This document shows, piece after piece, positions 25,561 to 34,145 of a stretch of 35,308 bases of DNA (positions are counted from its first letter, which is position 1; the number at the start of each line of letters is the position of its first letter). This stretch comes from Clostridia bacterium (lineage in GTDB: Bacteria > Bacillota > Clostridia > Lachnospirales > Lachnospiraceae). The notes below the pieces were generated by a model. That model had not been told where the DNA came from. It was given only the letters and a program-made list of their open reading frames with translations, and did not search any database. The position numbers and the translations under genes were made by a program. The stretch is from positions 1 through 35,308 of the forward strand of contig CAJTAT010000020.1 in assembly GCA_910574475.1 (NCBI GenBank), read 5' to 3'.

Positions 25561-25593
25561 TGGACAGATCATGTCCAGGCTATTTTATATAAT
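25561..25593 (+). promoter_or_regulatory. Dyad promoter B
   Basis: TGGACA (25561-25566), 5 bp, TGTCCA (25572-25577), TATAAT (25588-25593). The TGTCCA to TATAAT distance is again 16 bp. It precedes the gene at 25616. Confidence 0.65.
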
Positions 25594-25615
25594 GTGGGAA
25601 GAAGGAGACTTATGC

Positions 25616-26635
25616 ATGAAAATTAAGATAGACAAATATGTCGTGCAGGGGAAAAAGAGAAGCTATGAAATTTTAATGTTTCCCAATTATCAGAATATGT
25701 ATACCTATGATGCCCATCCAAGAGAGGAAATGTATGAGGTAGATGGGGATGAGGAGGCTGTCCGGGCCCTGGCAGCGGGAGCAGCTATATTAGCCGGGGA
25801 TCCTTCTAAGATTCTTTATTTTCCCTGTAAGAAAAGAGGATTCTGGATGAACGATGACTACAACCTGGTCATGGCAAGGACGGAATTACAGTTTCGTAGG
25901 TCTGAGTGGTATCGGTTAAAGCCGAAGCTTGATAAAAGGCATTGGAGGGGCAAATATGTTTTTAACTACCAGCCGGGGAAACTGGCGGATTACTATGTGA
26001 GGCTTGAAAATGATTGGAGATGGAAAGGGCGGGAGAAAAAGGAACGAAAAAAGTATGTAAGTGAGCTGCTGGGTGATACGGTGTTCTGGATTTTGCCGAG
26101 GAATCTTTGTTATGAGTATCATGCCTATCTGGCGGAGAATGTGAAAGCCTTTCAAGAGGAGAATTTTAAGGTGCAGCTAGGCTATGTAGGATGGCTTATG
26201 AAGGAAGAAGAATGGCTGCAGGAATATACGGAGCGCATAGATAGAAGCTTGGGAGAAGAGCCCTTATCGGAGAACGCCATATATAAAGATACGGAGGGGG
26301 GATTTCGGATTGACGTATGCTTCTGTGTGAGCAAGCAGCCTTATTTTAAGGTATATAAAGGCTCCTGGAATGGAGATATCTATTTGAAAAAAGTTAGAAT
26401 GAGCAGAATCCAGATCTGCCGGCCGGAATATATGGAAGGAATTGGATCTGACTGGGTGCTTGATGAAGGGGAAAAAGAGAAGCTTATGTGGCTTTTAAAG
26501 GAAGAAAGTAGGTATGCTCCTGGATTGACAAACTGGCAGGTATTGTTGAGGGAGTATAGATATCAGGAGGAAAAAGGAAGCGGAGTCATTGGTGTTCCTG
26601 ACAGTACGCCTATGCCTGATTGTATGCAATTGTAA
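25616..26635 (+). CDS. Unknown element protein, intact paralogue
   Basis: From ATG 25616 (AAGGAG 8 bp upstream) this is 339 residues. It shares about half of its residues over 200 positions with the broken gene at 23399, including IKIDKYVVQGKKRSYEIL, YDAHPREEMYEV, DPSKILYFPCKK and FRRSEWYRLK. It is soluble, rich in Trp, Tyr and Arg/Lys, without membrane helices or a recognisable enzyme motif. Duplication within one element and the same promoter suggest a shared element function. I do not recognise the family. Confidence 0.65.
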   Translation: MKIKIDKYVVQGKKRSYEILMFPNYQNMYTYDAHPREEMYEVDGDEEAVRALAAGAAILAGDPSKILYFPCKKRGFWMNDDYNLVMARTELQFRRSEWYRLKPKLDKRHWRGKYVFNYQPGKLADYYVRLENDWRWKGREKKERKKYVSELLGDTVFWILPRNLCYEYHAYLAENVKAFQEENFKVQLGYVGWLMKEEEWLQEYTERIDRSLGEEPLSENAIYKDTEGGFRIDVCFCVSKQPYFKVYKGSWNGDIYLKKVRMSRIQICRPEYMEGIGSDWVLDEGEKEKLMWLLKEESRYAPGLTNWQVLLREYRYQEEKGSGVIGVPDSTPMPDCMQL

Positions 26636-26740
26636 GAATGGTGAATAGATAGTTGTAGAAATAATAATATATCTTTTTAAAGCAGGATTAAGGATCACAA
26701 AACGGAACTATAGGACATAAAATTATGAGAGGATGCAGAC

Positions 26741-27481
26741 ATGAAATACATAGCAAACTTTAGTGGTGGAAAGGATAGCACAGCAACAATTATATTGGCA
26801 CATGAGCATCATGAGCCGTTAGATGAGATTATTTTCAGTGAGGTTATGTATAATGAAGACATAAGCGGTGAGCTGCCAGAGCATATAGACTTTATTAAAA
26901 ATGTAGCTTTCCCGCTATTTGAAAGCTGGGGATATAAAACGAGAATATTGCGTTCGGACAAGACTTATTTAGATTGCTTTAATCATATTGTAGAAAAGCC
27001 AAGAAAGAATATGGAGCATAAAGGGAAAAGAAAAGGTTTTGTAATGGTTGGACACTGTGATGTGCAAAGAGACTGCAAGCTAAAACCTATTAAGGATTAT
27101 TTTAAAGGATTAGAGGAGCAGGAAGTTACACAATATATAGGGATTGCTATAGATGAACCCAAAAGACTGCAAAGATTAAGTGTTGGAAAAGAGTCATTAT
27201 TAGCAAAGTATGGGTATACAGAAGAAATGGTCAAGGAGAAAGCAGAGCAGTATGGGTTATTAAGTCCATGCTACAACTACAGCAAAAGGGGAGGCTGCTG
27301 GTTTTGCCCGAACGCCAGGGAAGGAGAATTAAAGCACTTAAGGAATAAGTATAATAACTTGTGGCAGGAGCTATTAAGATTATAAAAAATACCGGACAAA
27401 ATAGGAGATATATGGAATACAGCAAACAGAATAAGTATTCAGGATATAGAAGAAAGAGAGGTAAGGCAAATATGTGAGTAG
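26741..27481 (+). pseudogene. PAPS-reductase-like PP-loop ATPase with an in-frame TAA
   Basis: The first 214 codons carry the PP-loop SGGKDSTATI (about residues 8-17) and a zinc-finger-like CYNYSKRGGCWFCPNAREGE. They match phage and plasmid members of the PAPS reductase/DndC-like adenylyl family. TAA at 27383 follows ELLRL, but the frame continues KIPDKIGDIWNTANRISIQD and IEEREVRQICE to TAG 27479, which is how family members end. So one nonsense change removes about 32 residues. The core is complete and may still fold. The host reaction is unknown; known relatives activate substrates with ATP. Confidence 0.65.
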
Positions 27482-27639
27482 AAAAGTCTATATTCAGCAG
27501 GAAAATGATTTTGTCTTTGGAAGAATTAGATGGTAAAGCGTAGATGATAGAAAAAGTTAAAAAGGAATGTAATTTTGGCGTAGGATTAGATACCTCTTTT
27601 TATATTTTCAATTTCAAAAATCGTTAAAAATTGGATTCA

Positions 27640-27683
27640 ATCTTGTGTGCTGAATATAATAATGGTATAATTAGGCCATATTC
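27640..27683 (+). promoter_or_regulatory. Promoter of the Phd/ParE operon
   Basis: TTGTGT followed 17 bp later by an extended -10 (TGGTATAAT) fits a vegetative promoter; a second TATAAT lies 12 bp further upstream behind TTGGAT. AAGGAGG is 7 bp before the ATG at 27698. Confidence 0.45.
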
Positions 27684-27697
27684 AAGGAGGTAGAAAA

Positions 27698-27958
27698 ATG
27701 CCACAGATTATACCCATTAAGGATTTAAAAAACACATCAGAAATCTCCGATTTATGCCACAAGGCGGAGGAACCCATATATATTACCAAGAATGGCTATG
27801 GTGACATGGTAATTATGAGTATGGAGACCTATGAGGAAACCATGAAGCAGATAAATTTTTATAGGGAGCTGGAAATATCAGAAAAACAAATTGAAAATGG
27901 AGAGGTGGAGGATGCAAGGGTATCTTTGGCTTCTATGAGGAAGCGATATGGATTATAG
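27698..27958 (+). CDS. Phd/YefM-family antitoxin
   Basis: This 86-residue protein has the Phd fold start (IIPIKDLKNTSEISDLCHKA, EEPIYITKNGYGDMVIM, SMETYEE) and a charged C-terminal tail for toxin binding. It overlaps the toxin gene by 11 bp. It should neutralise the partner and repress the operon through the DNA-binding N-terminus. The antitoxin at 34146 is a distant paralogue of the same family. Confidence 0.88.
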   Translation: MPQIIPIKDLKNTSEISDLCHKAEEPIYITKNGYGDMVIMSMETYEETMKQINFYRELEISEKQIENGEVEDARVSLASMRKRYGL

Positions 27959-28259
27959 GTTGAATATTACAAAACAGGCAGAAAGAATGTTGGATAACCT
28001 CATCTATTATCTTCTCTATCGAATTAAAAATCAGCAGGCAGCCATACATTTATTTGACAGTATGGAGCGGCTGTATCAGGGCCTGGAAGAAAATCCGTTT
28101 CAATTCCCCGCCTGTAGGGACACTTATCTTCTGCATAAGGAATACAGGGAAGCGGCGCTGCCAGATATGAACTACCTTGTTATTTACAAAGTAGAGGACA
28201 AGGATGTTTATGTATTAGGCGTGTTCCATGAATCAGAAAGATATTGGAATAAACTGTAG
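27948..28259 (+). CDS. RelE/ParE-family toxin
   Basis: This 103-residue protein has the RelE/ParE layout: two N-terminal helices (ITKQAERMLDNLIYYLLYRI), then strands with REAALPDMNYLVIYKVEDKD and a C-terminal VLGVFHESERYW. The pattern is closer to ParE-like members than to ribosome-cutting RelE, but the activity cannot be fixed from sequence. It is translated from within the antitoxin end, which keeps its level tied to the antitoxin. Confidence 0.85.
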   Translation: MDYRLNITKQAERMLDNLIYYLLYRIKNQQAAIHLFDSMERLYQGLEENPFQFPACRDTYLLHKEYREAALPDMNYLVIYKVEDKDVYVLGVFHESERYWNKL

Positions 28260-28300
28260 TATCAAATTAAAAATAGGAATCCTGAAAATTGACATGTGAG

Positions 28301-28410
28301 AATAAAAGCATACCTATAAGGCAGAAGAATCCCTTATATGGTATACCCAAAGGGTACACCGTAAAAAAGAACGCTTCGCGTTGTAAAGCTAAGGTATGCT
28401 TTTATTTTTT
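28301..28410. repeat. Large stem with inner hairpins downstream of the TA pair
   Basis: AATAAAAGCATACCT (28301-28315) pairs perfectly with AGGTATGCTTTTATT (28392-28406), followed by TTTT. Inside lie GGTATACCC/GGGTACACC (28340-28348 with 28352-28360, one mismatch) and AACGC-TTC-GCGTT (28370-28382). It may be a terminator for the TA operon or a structured element of replication control. Confidence 0.5.
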
Positions 28411-28413
28411 GTG

Positions 28414-28458
28414 CGCCAAAATATCTAAGTGCCTAAGAGTAGCTTAGACATTTTGGCG
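28414..28458. repeat. 16-bp inverted repeat
   Basis: CGCCAAAATATCTAAG (28414-28429) pairs with CTTAGACATTTTGGCG (28443-28458) with a single mismatch and a 13-nt loop. There is no T-run, so it is not an ordinary terminator. It follows directly on the stem at 28301-28406. Confidence 0.55.
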
Positions 28459-28463
28459 GATAG

Positions 28464-28562
28464 TCATTTTAACCGGCTCTGGGTCAGGATATAATCCTGC
28501 AGAGCATCCCTGGGGATTTTCCACACCCTTCCAATTCGGAAGCCCTTTATGGTTCCTTTTTC
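28464..28562 (-). pseudogene. Excisionase/MerR-type helix-turn-helix remnant
   Basis: On the minus strand the frame KGTIKGFRIGRVWKIPRDAL followed by QDYILTQSRLK and TGA matches the C-terminal half of small excisionase-like (HTH_17) proteins. Upstream codons are stops and there is no start, so only the last 31 residues remain. Confidence 0.55.
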
Positions 28563-28649
28563 ATTTTATTAGATTGTTACAGGCAGAGGTACTTTCTAAA
28601 TAAAAAGAGCCAGAGCCAGGTAGGGTGAGGCAGAAAGAAGGTAAGCAGT

Positions 28650-31234
28650 ATGAAGGTATTTGTGAGTTTAGATGAAGAAGCTTATAACAGAAAACCGAAG
28701 AATATTGCACGGGTAAAGTACCGTGCAGCGGAAGGATGGCAGGAAATAGACCTGCGAAAGCTGGCTGATTTGGTTGGGAATCAAGGCCATGCAATCATTC
28801 CAGGGCATTTGGTGGAAGGGAGCGGGGCGAAGAACTGTACGGCCATGCAGCTCTTTGCCTTAGACTTTGACCATGGGAGCAGCTTTCAAGAGATAAAAAG
28901 AAAATGTGATTTCTGGGGGCTTCCCATAGCTTTTGCATACCATACCTATAGTTCCTCCCAAAAGGAAGAACGTTTCCGGGTAGTATTTGCATACGAAACG
29001 TTGATAGAGGATCGATTTGTGATAGAAATTGCTTTAGCCATGCTCCATAAAATATTTCCAGAAGGGGATCCCTCCTGCAAGAATCCAGACCGGTTATTCT
29101 TAGGTGGCAAGGAGCTGATTTATGTGAATGAAGATGCACGTTTGGCTTTGGTGCAACTTCTACCCCCATTTTATGAGGCTATGAGCAGGGGGGATAACAC
29201 AAAAAGAAATATTCTTTCTTTTTGCAAGAAGTACAGGATTTTAAGCTTTCATGGAATGATGGCAATGGATCTCATGGAGCGCCTCCCGCTATATGGGGAA
29301 ATTGACGGAATCATGGAGCGAGCTATTCTACATATAATAGGAGAATCCACGAATCCGTCATTTTTCATATTAGAGAGTAAGGATTTTCACCAAAGCCTTA
29401 CGTGCAAAGAAAAGAAACGGAAATTATCGGTAGGGGGCAGAAGCAGCTGCCGGCTCTTAAATGATTTTAATTGCGGAAAGGAGCTGGAGCATCTTGCCCG
29501 CTTTGCGCTTCTTACCAATCTCAGGCATATCATTGGCGGCCAAAAGCATTTCTTTGAGATATTGGAAGAATATTATGAAACAGAAATCTATGAGAAGTGG
29601 AAAAGGGATATTCGCTATATGGCAGATTACTACCCGCAGAGGTGCTCGGAAGAGTTCTGCCCATACTGTGAGGAATGTAATCATGCAGGAACCATTGTGG
29701 ATACCCTGGCAATGGACCGCAAGATTTATAGGGAAGAGGAGCAATATTACTCCTTAGAAGAAGCAGCAGAATGTCTGAAAGAAAATCTGGAGCAAGCATT
29801 TTTAAGCTATGCTTTTGGGATACATCTTATCCGGGCACAGACAGCAATTGGGAAAACCACAGCATATATTGACTTAATTATGAAATATCCGGGGAAAAAG
29901 TTTTTGATAGCGCTGCCTACAAATGTGTTGAAAAGGGAAGTGGCGGACAGAATAAAAAGAGCGGGAATCAGTGAGAAAGAGTTTTTTATGACAGTCAGCA
30001 CACAGGGAAATCCCTTTTTTCCAAAAGAGCTCCAGGAAGCTATTGCAGATGCTCACAGCATGGGATTCCATAACATGACAAAGAAGCTGGTGATGGAATA
30101 TTATAACGAAATAAAGGATGATCCAGATAAGCGGGCAATAGCAGAAGAATGTGAGGTCTTGCTAAAGGGCTGCGAGGCATTTAAGGGAAAACGGGTCATT
30201 ATTACCACACACGCATATTTTTTACAGATGCGCCCGAAAGCTTTAGAGGATTACACCGTTATCATTGATGAAGACATTTTACAGCTGCAGATTTTCAATA
30301 AAATCTATAAGGTTTCGGAACAATGCCTGGAAGAGCTGGCGGAAAAGAAGGTTCCCATCTATTCTGATATTGCAGCGGAAATACGGAAAGCAGAAGCGGG
30401 AGAATACAAAAGGATAGCCCCGAACCCTTATGTGCCGCCTCTTACGGAAGAACAGCTAAGCACACTGGAATATGCTGGAGGATATAACATCATTGATTTA
30501 TGCCTTGCAGGAGCCTTTGTAAAAACACAGAGCAGGGAATCCGGGGAGATGGTCATTCAATATTTCTGCCCTCAAAAGCTGCACCGGATGAAGTATATCG
30601 TACTGTCGGCCACATTGAACGAGAATATCTATAAAAGTTATTTTGGAGAACAGCTGGAAGTTTATTCCTATCCTGAGAAGAAAGCAGCATATGAAGGAAA
30701 GCTTATACAATATACCTACCACTCGCTGGGAAGAAGAGATCTGTCAGAGAAAAAGCAGGTCTTTTCTTTTGTAAAGAACTTGCTGGGGACGGTAAATCCA
30801 GAGATCATTACCTTTAAAGAAAGCAGAAGCATCCAGGGCGTTGGGGGAATGAATACGAAGAATCTGCATTTTGGAAACGCAATCGGAGTAAACTCCCTGA
30901 AGGGGCGCAGTATAGGGGTAGTAGGGACACCTTTTAAAGCGGAAGAGGCATATAAGCTTATTGCCTGTTACCTGGGGGCGGATGTGAACCGGAAGGAGGA
31001 TAAACGGCCCAGGCCCCGGAGAGTAACGTATAAGAAGTGCAGTTTTCTTCTTACCACTTATCAAGAACCGCTGCTCAGGGAGATTCAAATGTATGGGTTG
31101 GAGAGTGAAATGGAGCAGTGTGTGGGAAGGGCGAGACTTTTGAGGAAACGTGTACGGTGTATGTGTGTTCAGCGTTTCCGTGTGAGCAGGCGGAGATTCA
31201 TATGGAGGATTATTTGAAAGATATCACTTTTTGA
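28650..31234 (+). CDS. Primase-helicase replication protein with C-terminal frameshift
   Basis: The open frame has 855 codons (ends 31217). The N-terminus fits an archaeo-eukaryotic-type primase: FALDFDHG (Asp72, Asp74), then TYSSSQKEERFRVVFAY and NPDRLFLGG. A Cys cluster (CPYCEEC) follows, then a helicase with Walker A-like QTAIGKTT (about 396-403), Walker B VIIDEDIL (about 535) and SATLNE (about 652). After EQCVGRARLLR the frame is wrong. A -1 shift near 31140 gives EETCTVYVCSAFPCEQAEIH and MEDYLKDITF, ending at 31234, the expected helicase tail. It probably replicates the element; with the shift, the last helicase motif region is spoiled unless recoding occurs. Confidence 0.75.
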
Positions 31235-31467
31235 TACATGCGTTTATGCCCCTTAAATATCTAAAAATAAAATGACTCTTTTCTATAGATACCAGTTGAA
31301 TAGAACAAATCTATGGCCTATAATATATATATATATATATATGAATAGAGAAAAAGCGTATTTCCTGATAGAATCATTGACAAAGATAACAATTAAACCC
31401 GAATAATATGTATTAATAGGGTACCTGTAGGGTAATAAAAGGCAAAATAGTAAGGAGGTTCTGAAAT
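31235..31467. other. AT-rich gap with (TA)n run
   Basis: A TA dinucleotide run of about 10 units lies at 31319-31341. TTGACA at 31377 may be a -35 for the TA pair at 31468, although a well-spaced -10 is not obvious. Confidence 0.35.
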
Positions 31468-31689
31468 TTGATAACAGCAGAATTGACAAGAAAGATAAAT
31501 TCGCTTCCTCAAGAGTCTTATCATAAGGTGGAAGATTTTGTGGAACAATTGCTTGTTTTTGGGGAGCAGTCCAAGAAAGAGTGTGCTTTCAAAATTTTTA
31601 TGGATAAAATGAACGCTGCAGAACGGTCGATACAGGAAAATGGTTACTACACAGAGGAAGAGGCCGAGGAAGAACTGGAAAAAATATGA
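31468..31689 (+). CDS. Antitoxin of a RelBE-like pair
   Basis: This 73-residue protein starts with TTG, 9 bp after AAGGAGG. It has a helical N-terminus (ELTRKINSLPQESYHKVEDF, VEQLL) like DUF2281/RelB-type antitoxins and an acidic tail (YYTEEEAEEELEKI). The stop overlaps the toxin start (ATGA). A weak start codon on the antitoxin is unusual for a TA pair, since the antitoxin must be made in excess. Confidence 0.7.
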   Translation: MITAELTRKINSLPQESYHKVEDFVEQLLVFGEQSKKECAFKIFMDKMNAAERSIQENGYYTEEEAEEELEKI

Positions 31690-32039
31690 CGCAGCGGAAA
31701 ATAGTTTATTCGGAGATTGCTTTATCTAAACGTAAAGCAATGAAGCGAGATATAAAGATAAAGTATGGTAAGGAGAGGGCGAATAAGTTTTCGAAGCGTG
31801 TTTCCAAAATGCTCTCAGAACTAAAAAGATTTCCCCAAATGGGTATTTCCATGCGGAATAAATATGGATTGGATTGTGACTACTATATGTTATTTGTAGA
31901 ACATAATTACTTCATTTACCGTATTGAGGACAAAGTAATCTTAATTCTTGAGATATTTAATGAAAAGGAAGATTTTATGTTTCAGTTATTTGGTATCATG
32001 ACTACTTCTCAGGAGACTTTGGATTATTGGGGAGAATGA
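31686..32039 (+). CDS. RelE/ParE-family toxin
   Basis: This 117-residue basic protein begins RKIVYSEIALSKRKAMKRDI. Later blocks (LKRFPQMGISMRNKYGLDCD, YYMLFVEHNYFIYRIEDKVI, LILEIFNEKEDFMFQLFGI) follow the RelE/ParE pattern. It resembles the C-terminal part of the broken toxin at 33482 (YHYLVVKPNYIFYRIENDTV, RIIRILNEKQDLLQILFGI), so the two are paralogues. It appears intact. Confidence 0.8.
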   Translation: MTQRKIVYSEIALSKRKAMKRDIKIKYGKERANKFSKRVSKMLSELKRFPQMGISMRNKYGLDCDYYMLFVEHNYFIYRIEDKVILILEIFNEKEDFMFQLFGIMTTSQETLDYWGE

Positions 32040-32058
32040 GAAATAAGTAAGCTTTAAA

Positions 32059-32108
32059 TAAACTACTGGCGGCACATTCAGACAGAAAGCCGCCAGTAGT
32101 TTATTTTT
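32059..32108. terminator. Bidirectional terminator between convergent genes
   Basis: TAAACTACTGGCGGC (32059-32073) pairs perfectly with GCCGCCAGTAGTTTA (32089-32103), then TTTTT on the plus strand. It lies between the toxin gene and the convergent repressor gene. Confidence 0.8.
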
Positions 32109-32182
32109 CAGAATACCTGCTGCTTTGTAAGGCTTTTAAGGATAAAGAAAGAGACCAGTCTTTTATGTATAAGGACCAGCCT

Positions 32183-32398
32183 CTAGGAACGCTCTTCTTT
32201 TGTTTCCTCAAATAATTCACCTACCGGAACCTGTAAGATGCGGGTGAGTTTTTCCAGGGTCTCGAACCGGATAGCGGAGGTTTCATTTTCAATGATATTT
32301 TTAAAGTTCCGATAGCTCATCATATCCATCCGTTTGTACAGCCAGTACTTGGTGTGTCCCTGTTCTTCCAGTATTTCTAATATGCGCAGTCGTATCAT
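32183..32398 (-). CDS. XRE/Cro-type transcriptional repressor
   Basis: From ATG 32398 this is 71 residues and consists of a single helix-turn-helix domain (LEILEEQGHTKYWLYKRMDM, NFKNIIENETSAIRFETLEK, LTRILQVPVGELFEE). An upstream ATG (32419) would put the AAAAAGGAG ribosome site inside the gene, so 32398 is preferred. Small Cro-like proteins of this type regulate plasmids and integrative elements. It is divergent from the operon at 32711. Two CATTTATAA copies 15 bp apart (32466-32474, 32481-32489) lie upstream and could be its own operator. It could also act on the dyad promoters. Confidence 0.8.
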   Translation of the reverse strand: MIRLRILEILEEQGHTKYWLYKRMDMMSYRNFKNIIENETSAIRFETLEKLTRILQVPVGELFEETKEERS

Positions 32399-32647
32399 GA
32401 TAAAATTCTCCTTTTTCATATTTTAGCAGATATCCTCCTTAAAAATAACTCATTTTAAAACAATTCATTTATAAGTATGCCATTTATAAACAATGTTTTT
32501 ATATAAAATATATGGTTACATATAATCTGTATAGATAATATAATAAATGTAGTAAAAATCGTGATCGCATATAGAAATCTACTTTGCCGGAGCCTGAAAA
32601 AGGCTGTGGCTTAAAAAATGTTGAAAAATTTTCCTAATTTTCCTGCA

Positions 32648-32680
32648 TGGACAAGAACTGTCTAAGGCAATTGGTATAAT
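32648..32680 (+). promoter_or_regulatory. Dyad promoter C
   Basis: TGGACA (32648-32653), 5 bp, TGTCTA (32659-32664), extended -10 TGGTATAAT (TATAAT 32675-32680), again 16 bp from TGTCTA to TATAAT. It drives the genes at 32711 and 32944. Confidence 0.65.
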
Positions 32681-32710
32681 AAAAGAAAAAACTAAATGCA
32701 GGAGGACACG

Positions 32711-32929
32711 ATGAATAATGTCAAATGGAAGGTAACTAGGTTCTTCGCTTTTTTTGTAACAGTGACGGCCGCAATAAATATGATCTGTATGATATTGCAG
32801 TATTTCAGCCTGAAACGTATGTACCGGACAGAGAAAGCTTATCTGGAAAACAGAGTGGAAGAAATGCAGATGAAGTTTGATGTAGATGAGACTTTGCGGA
32901 AGAAGTACAGAAAGCATGGAATGATCTAA
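32711..32929 (+). CDS. Small membrane protein of the element
   Basis: This 72-residue protein starts with ATG 32711, 5 bp after GGAGG. It has one membrane helix (about 10-30: FAFFVTVTAAINMICMILQY) and a charged cytoplasmic helix (TEKAYLENRVEEMQMKFDVD). No family is recognised. It is first in a two-gene unit under dyad promoter C. One helix plus a coiled tail would fit an anchor or a small regulator; no function is claimed. Confidence 0.55.
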   Translation: MNNVKWKVTRFFAFFVTVTAAINMICMILQYFSLKRMYRTEKAYLENRVEEMQMKFDVDETLRKKYRKHGMI

Positions 32930-32943
32930 GGGAGGGAAGCAGA

Positions 32944-33261
32944 ATGAAGAGGATTAGCAAAGGAATGGTTATGACAGCCGTTTTCACGGCGATTTTCAAT
33001 ATCAGATGCATAAGGGCACATTATAAGGCGATCAAAACGCGCAATCAGAAGAGGGAGAGCCTTCAGGCTATTGCAGATTACAGAAGAAAAAGGCTGGATG
33101 AAGAATGGGAGACCTGTAATGAGATGATAGAGAAAATGGAAGAGACCGCAAAGAAACCTGTGCAAAAACCGAAAAAGAAAAAGACTATCTTTTCAAGAAA
33201 TATTTCTTTAGGGAAACAGTATTTCAAGCTTTGCGGGGATGCGGTTCTGGGAAAAGTATAA
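32944..33261 (+). CDS. Small basic protein of the element
   Basis: This 105-residue protein has a short hydrophobic N-terminus (SKGMVMTAVFTAIFN), a long charged helix (HYKAIKTRNQKRESLQAIAD, YRRKRLDEEWETCNEMIEKM) and a Lys-rich stretch (KKPVQKPKKKKT). The architecture resembles the preceding gene: a helix at the membrane, then a coiled coil. GGGAGG is 9 bp before the ATG. Function is unknown. Confidence 0.5.
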   Translation: MKRISKGMVMTAVFTAIFNIRCIRAHYKAIKTRNQKRESLQAIADYRRKRLDEEWETCNEMIEKMEETAKKPVQKPKKKKTIFSRNISLGKQYFKLCGDAVLGKV

Positions 33262-33307
33262 GGCTCTTCATAAAGTATAGTAGGAGATATTTTTAGGAGG
33301 AGAGGGT

Positions 33308-33478
33308 ATGGAACAGGGAAGCGAAACGGCAGAGGGGCTTATGCTATTGTAGAGGTAGGGGAATTGGATCGTTTGAAAGCAACAATAAAGCTTTTGACAA
33401 AATTAGAGGAAGGGGAGCAGTCTGCCAGAGAAAAAGGTTGGTTGACAGCAGATGAGGTAGAGGCTGCATTGGAATGAT
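33308..33478 (+). pseudogene. Antitoxin gene with N-terminal frameshift
   Basis: GGAGGAGAGGGT precedes ATG 33308, but that frame stops after 14 codons. A second frame carries the protein-like sequence AYAIVEVGELDRLKATIKLL followed by TKLEEGEQSAREKGWLTADE and VEAALE, ending at 33478. It resembles a known small antitoxin type. One base change of frame near 33325 would join them. The toxin gene that follows is broken too. Confidence 0.55.
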
Positions 33479-33481
33479 AGG

Positions 33482-33838
33482 ATGCCGAAATTGATTTATG
33501 CCCCAAAAGCACTGGATGATTTACAGGAAATAAAAAAATATATTTCCGGGCAGTTTGGAAAAGACAAAGCAAAGACCTGTATCAAGAAAATTACATCAAT
33601 ACTCAGACAACTGGAATTGTTTTAAGAAGAAGGTCCTTGTTTGGAAAAGATGATAGATTACCCAACAGACTATCATTATCTGGTTGTAAAGCCTAATTAT
33701 ATTTTTTATCGAATTGAAAATGATACGGTGAGGATTATACGTATTTTGAATGAAAAGCAGGATTTACTTCAAATACTTTTTGGAATTAGCAGTATCTCAG
33801 ATGAGGGTGAAAAGGATTGGGACAGAGACGAATGGTAG
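33482..33838 (+). pseudogene. RelE/ParE-type toxin with an in-frame TAA
   Basis: From ATG 33482 the frame reads MPKLIYAPKALDDLQEIKKY to RQLELF, hits TAA at 33623, and continues in frame EEGPCLEKMIDYPTDYHYLV to TAG at 33836. Joined, it is a normal RelE/ParE toxin of 117 residues and similar to the one at 31686. Loss of the toxin together with the antitoxin suggests relaxed selection. Confidence 0.75.
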
Positions 33839-34145
33839 AGAGAAAATAATAGAGTTTTTGCAAAAAGTAGCGTTTTTTAATCATATATTATATTCGTGAA
33901 CAGGCAGAGGGCGAGAAGCTCTCTGCCTAAAATATTGTGAATTTTCAGGAAAGGGGTAATAAGAAAAGATGGAAAAGGAGGAGTAGTAGGGGAAAAGTAG
34001 TTGGCGGGCAGTGACAAAAAACTATGTAAAGGCCAATTACTCGCATATAGAAGGTCTGCTTGACGTTCTGCACATTGACTTTGTAGTATAAAAAAGATAT
34101 AATATATTAAAAATATTACTACGAAAATACAGAGGAGGTGCTGTT
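33839..34145 (+). promoter_or_regulatory. Intergenic region with hairpin and a strong promoter
   Basis: AGGCAGAG (33902-33909) pairs with CTCTGCCT (33921-33928); no T-run follows. TTGACT (34075-34080), 17 bp, TATAAT (34098-34103) is a near-consensus promoter for the TA pair at 34146. AGGAGGTG lies 6 bp before its ATG. No gene is supported in the rest. Confidence 0.65.

Noticed and set aside
31319..31341. The TA dinucleotide run as a regulatory element or origin
   Set aside because: Simple low-complexity sequence with no associated boxes.
23399..33838. Stop-codon reassignment or suppression to explain the in-frame stops
   Set aside because: TAG and TAA both occur as interruptions here and TGA in the decay zone, along with frameshifts, while intact genes end in all three. 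Ordinary decay explains this better.
33902..33928. Hairpin AGGCAGAG/CTCTGCCT as a terminator
   Set aside because: Stem is good but no T-run follows on either strand; left as an unexplained hairpin.
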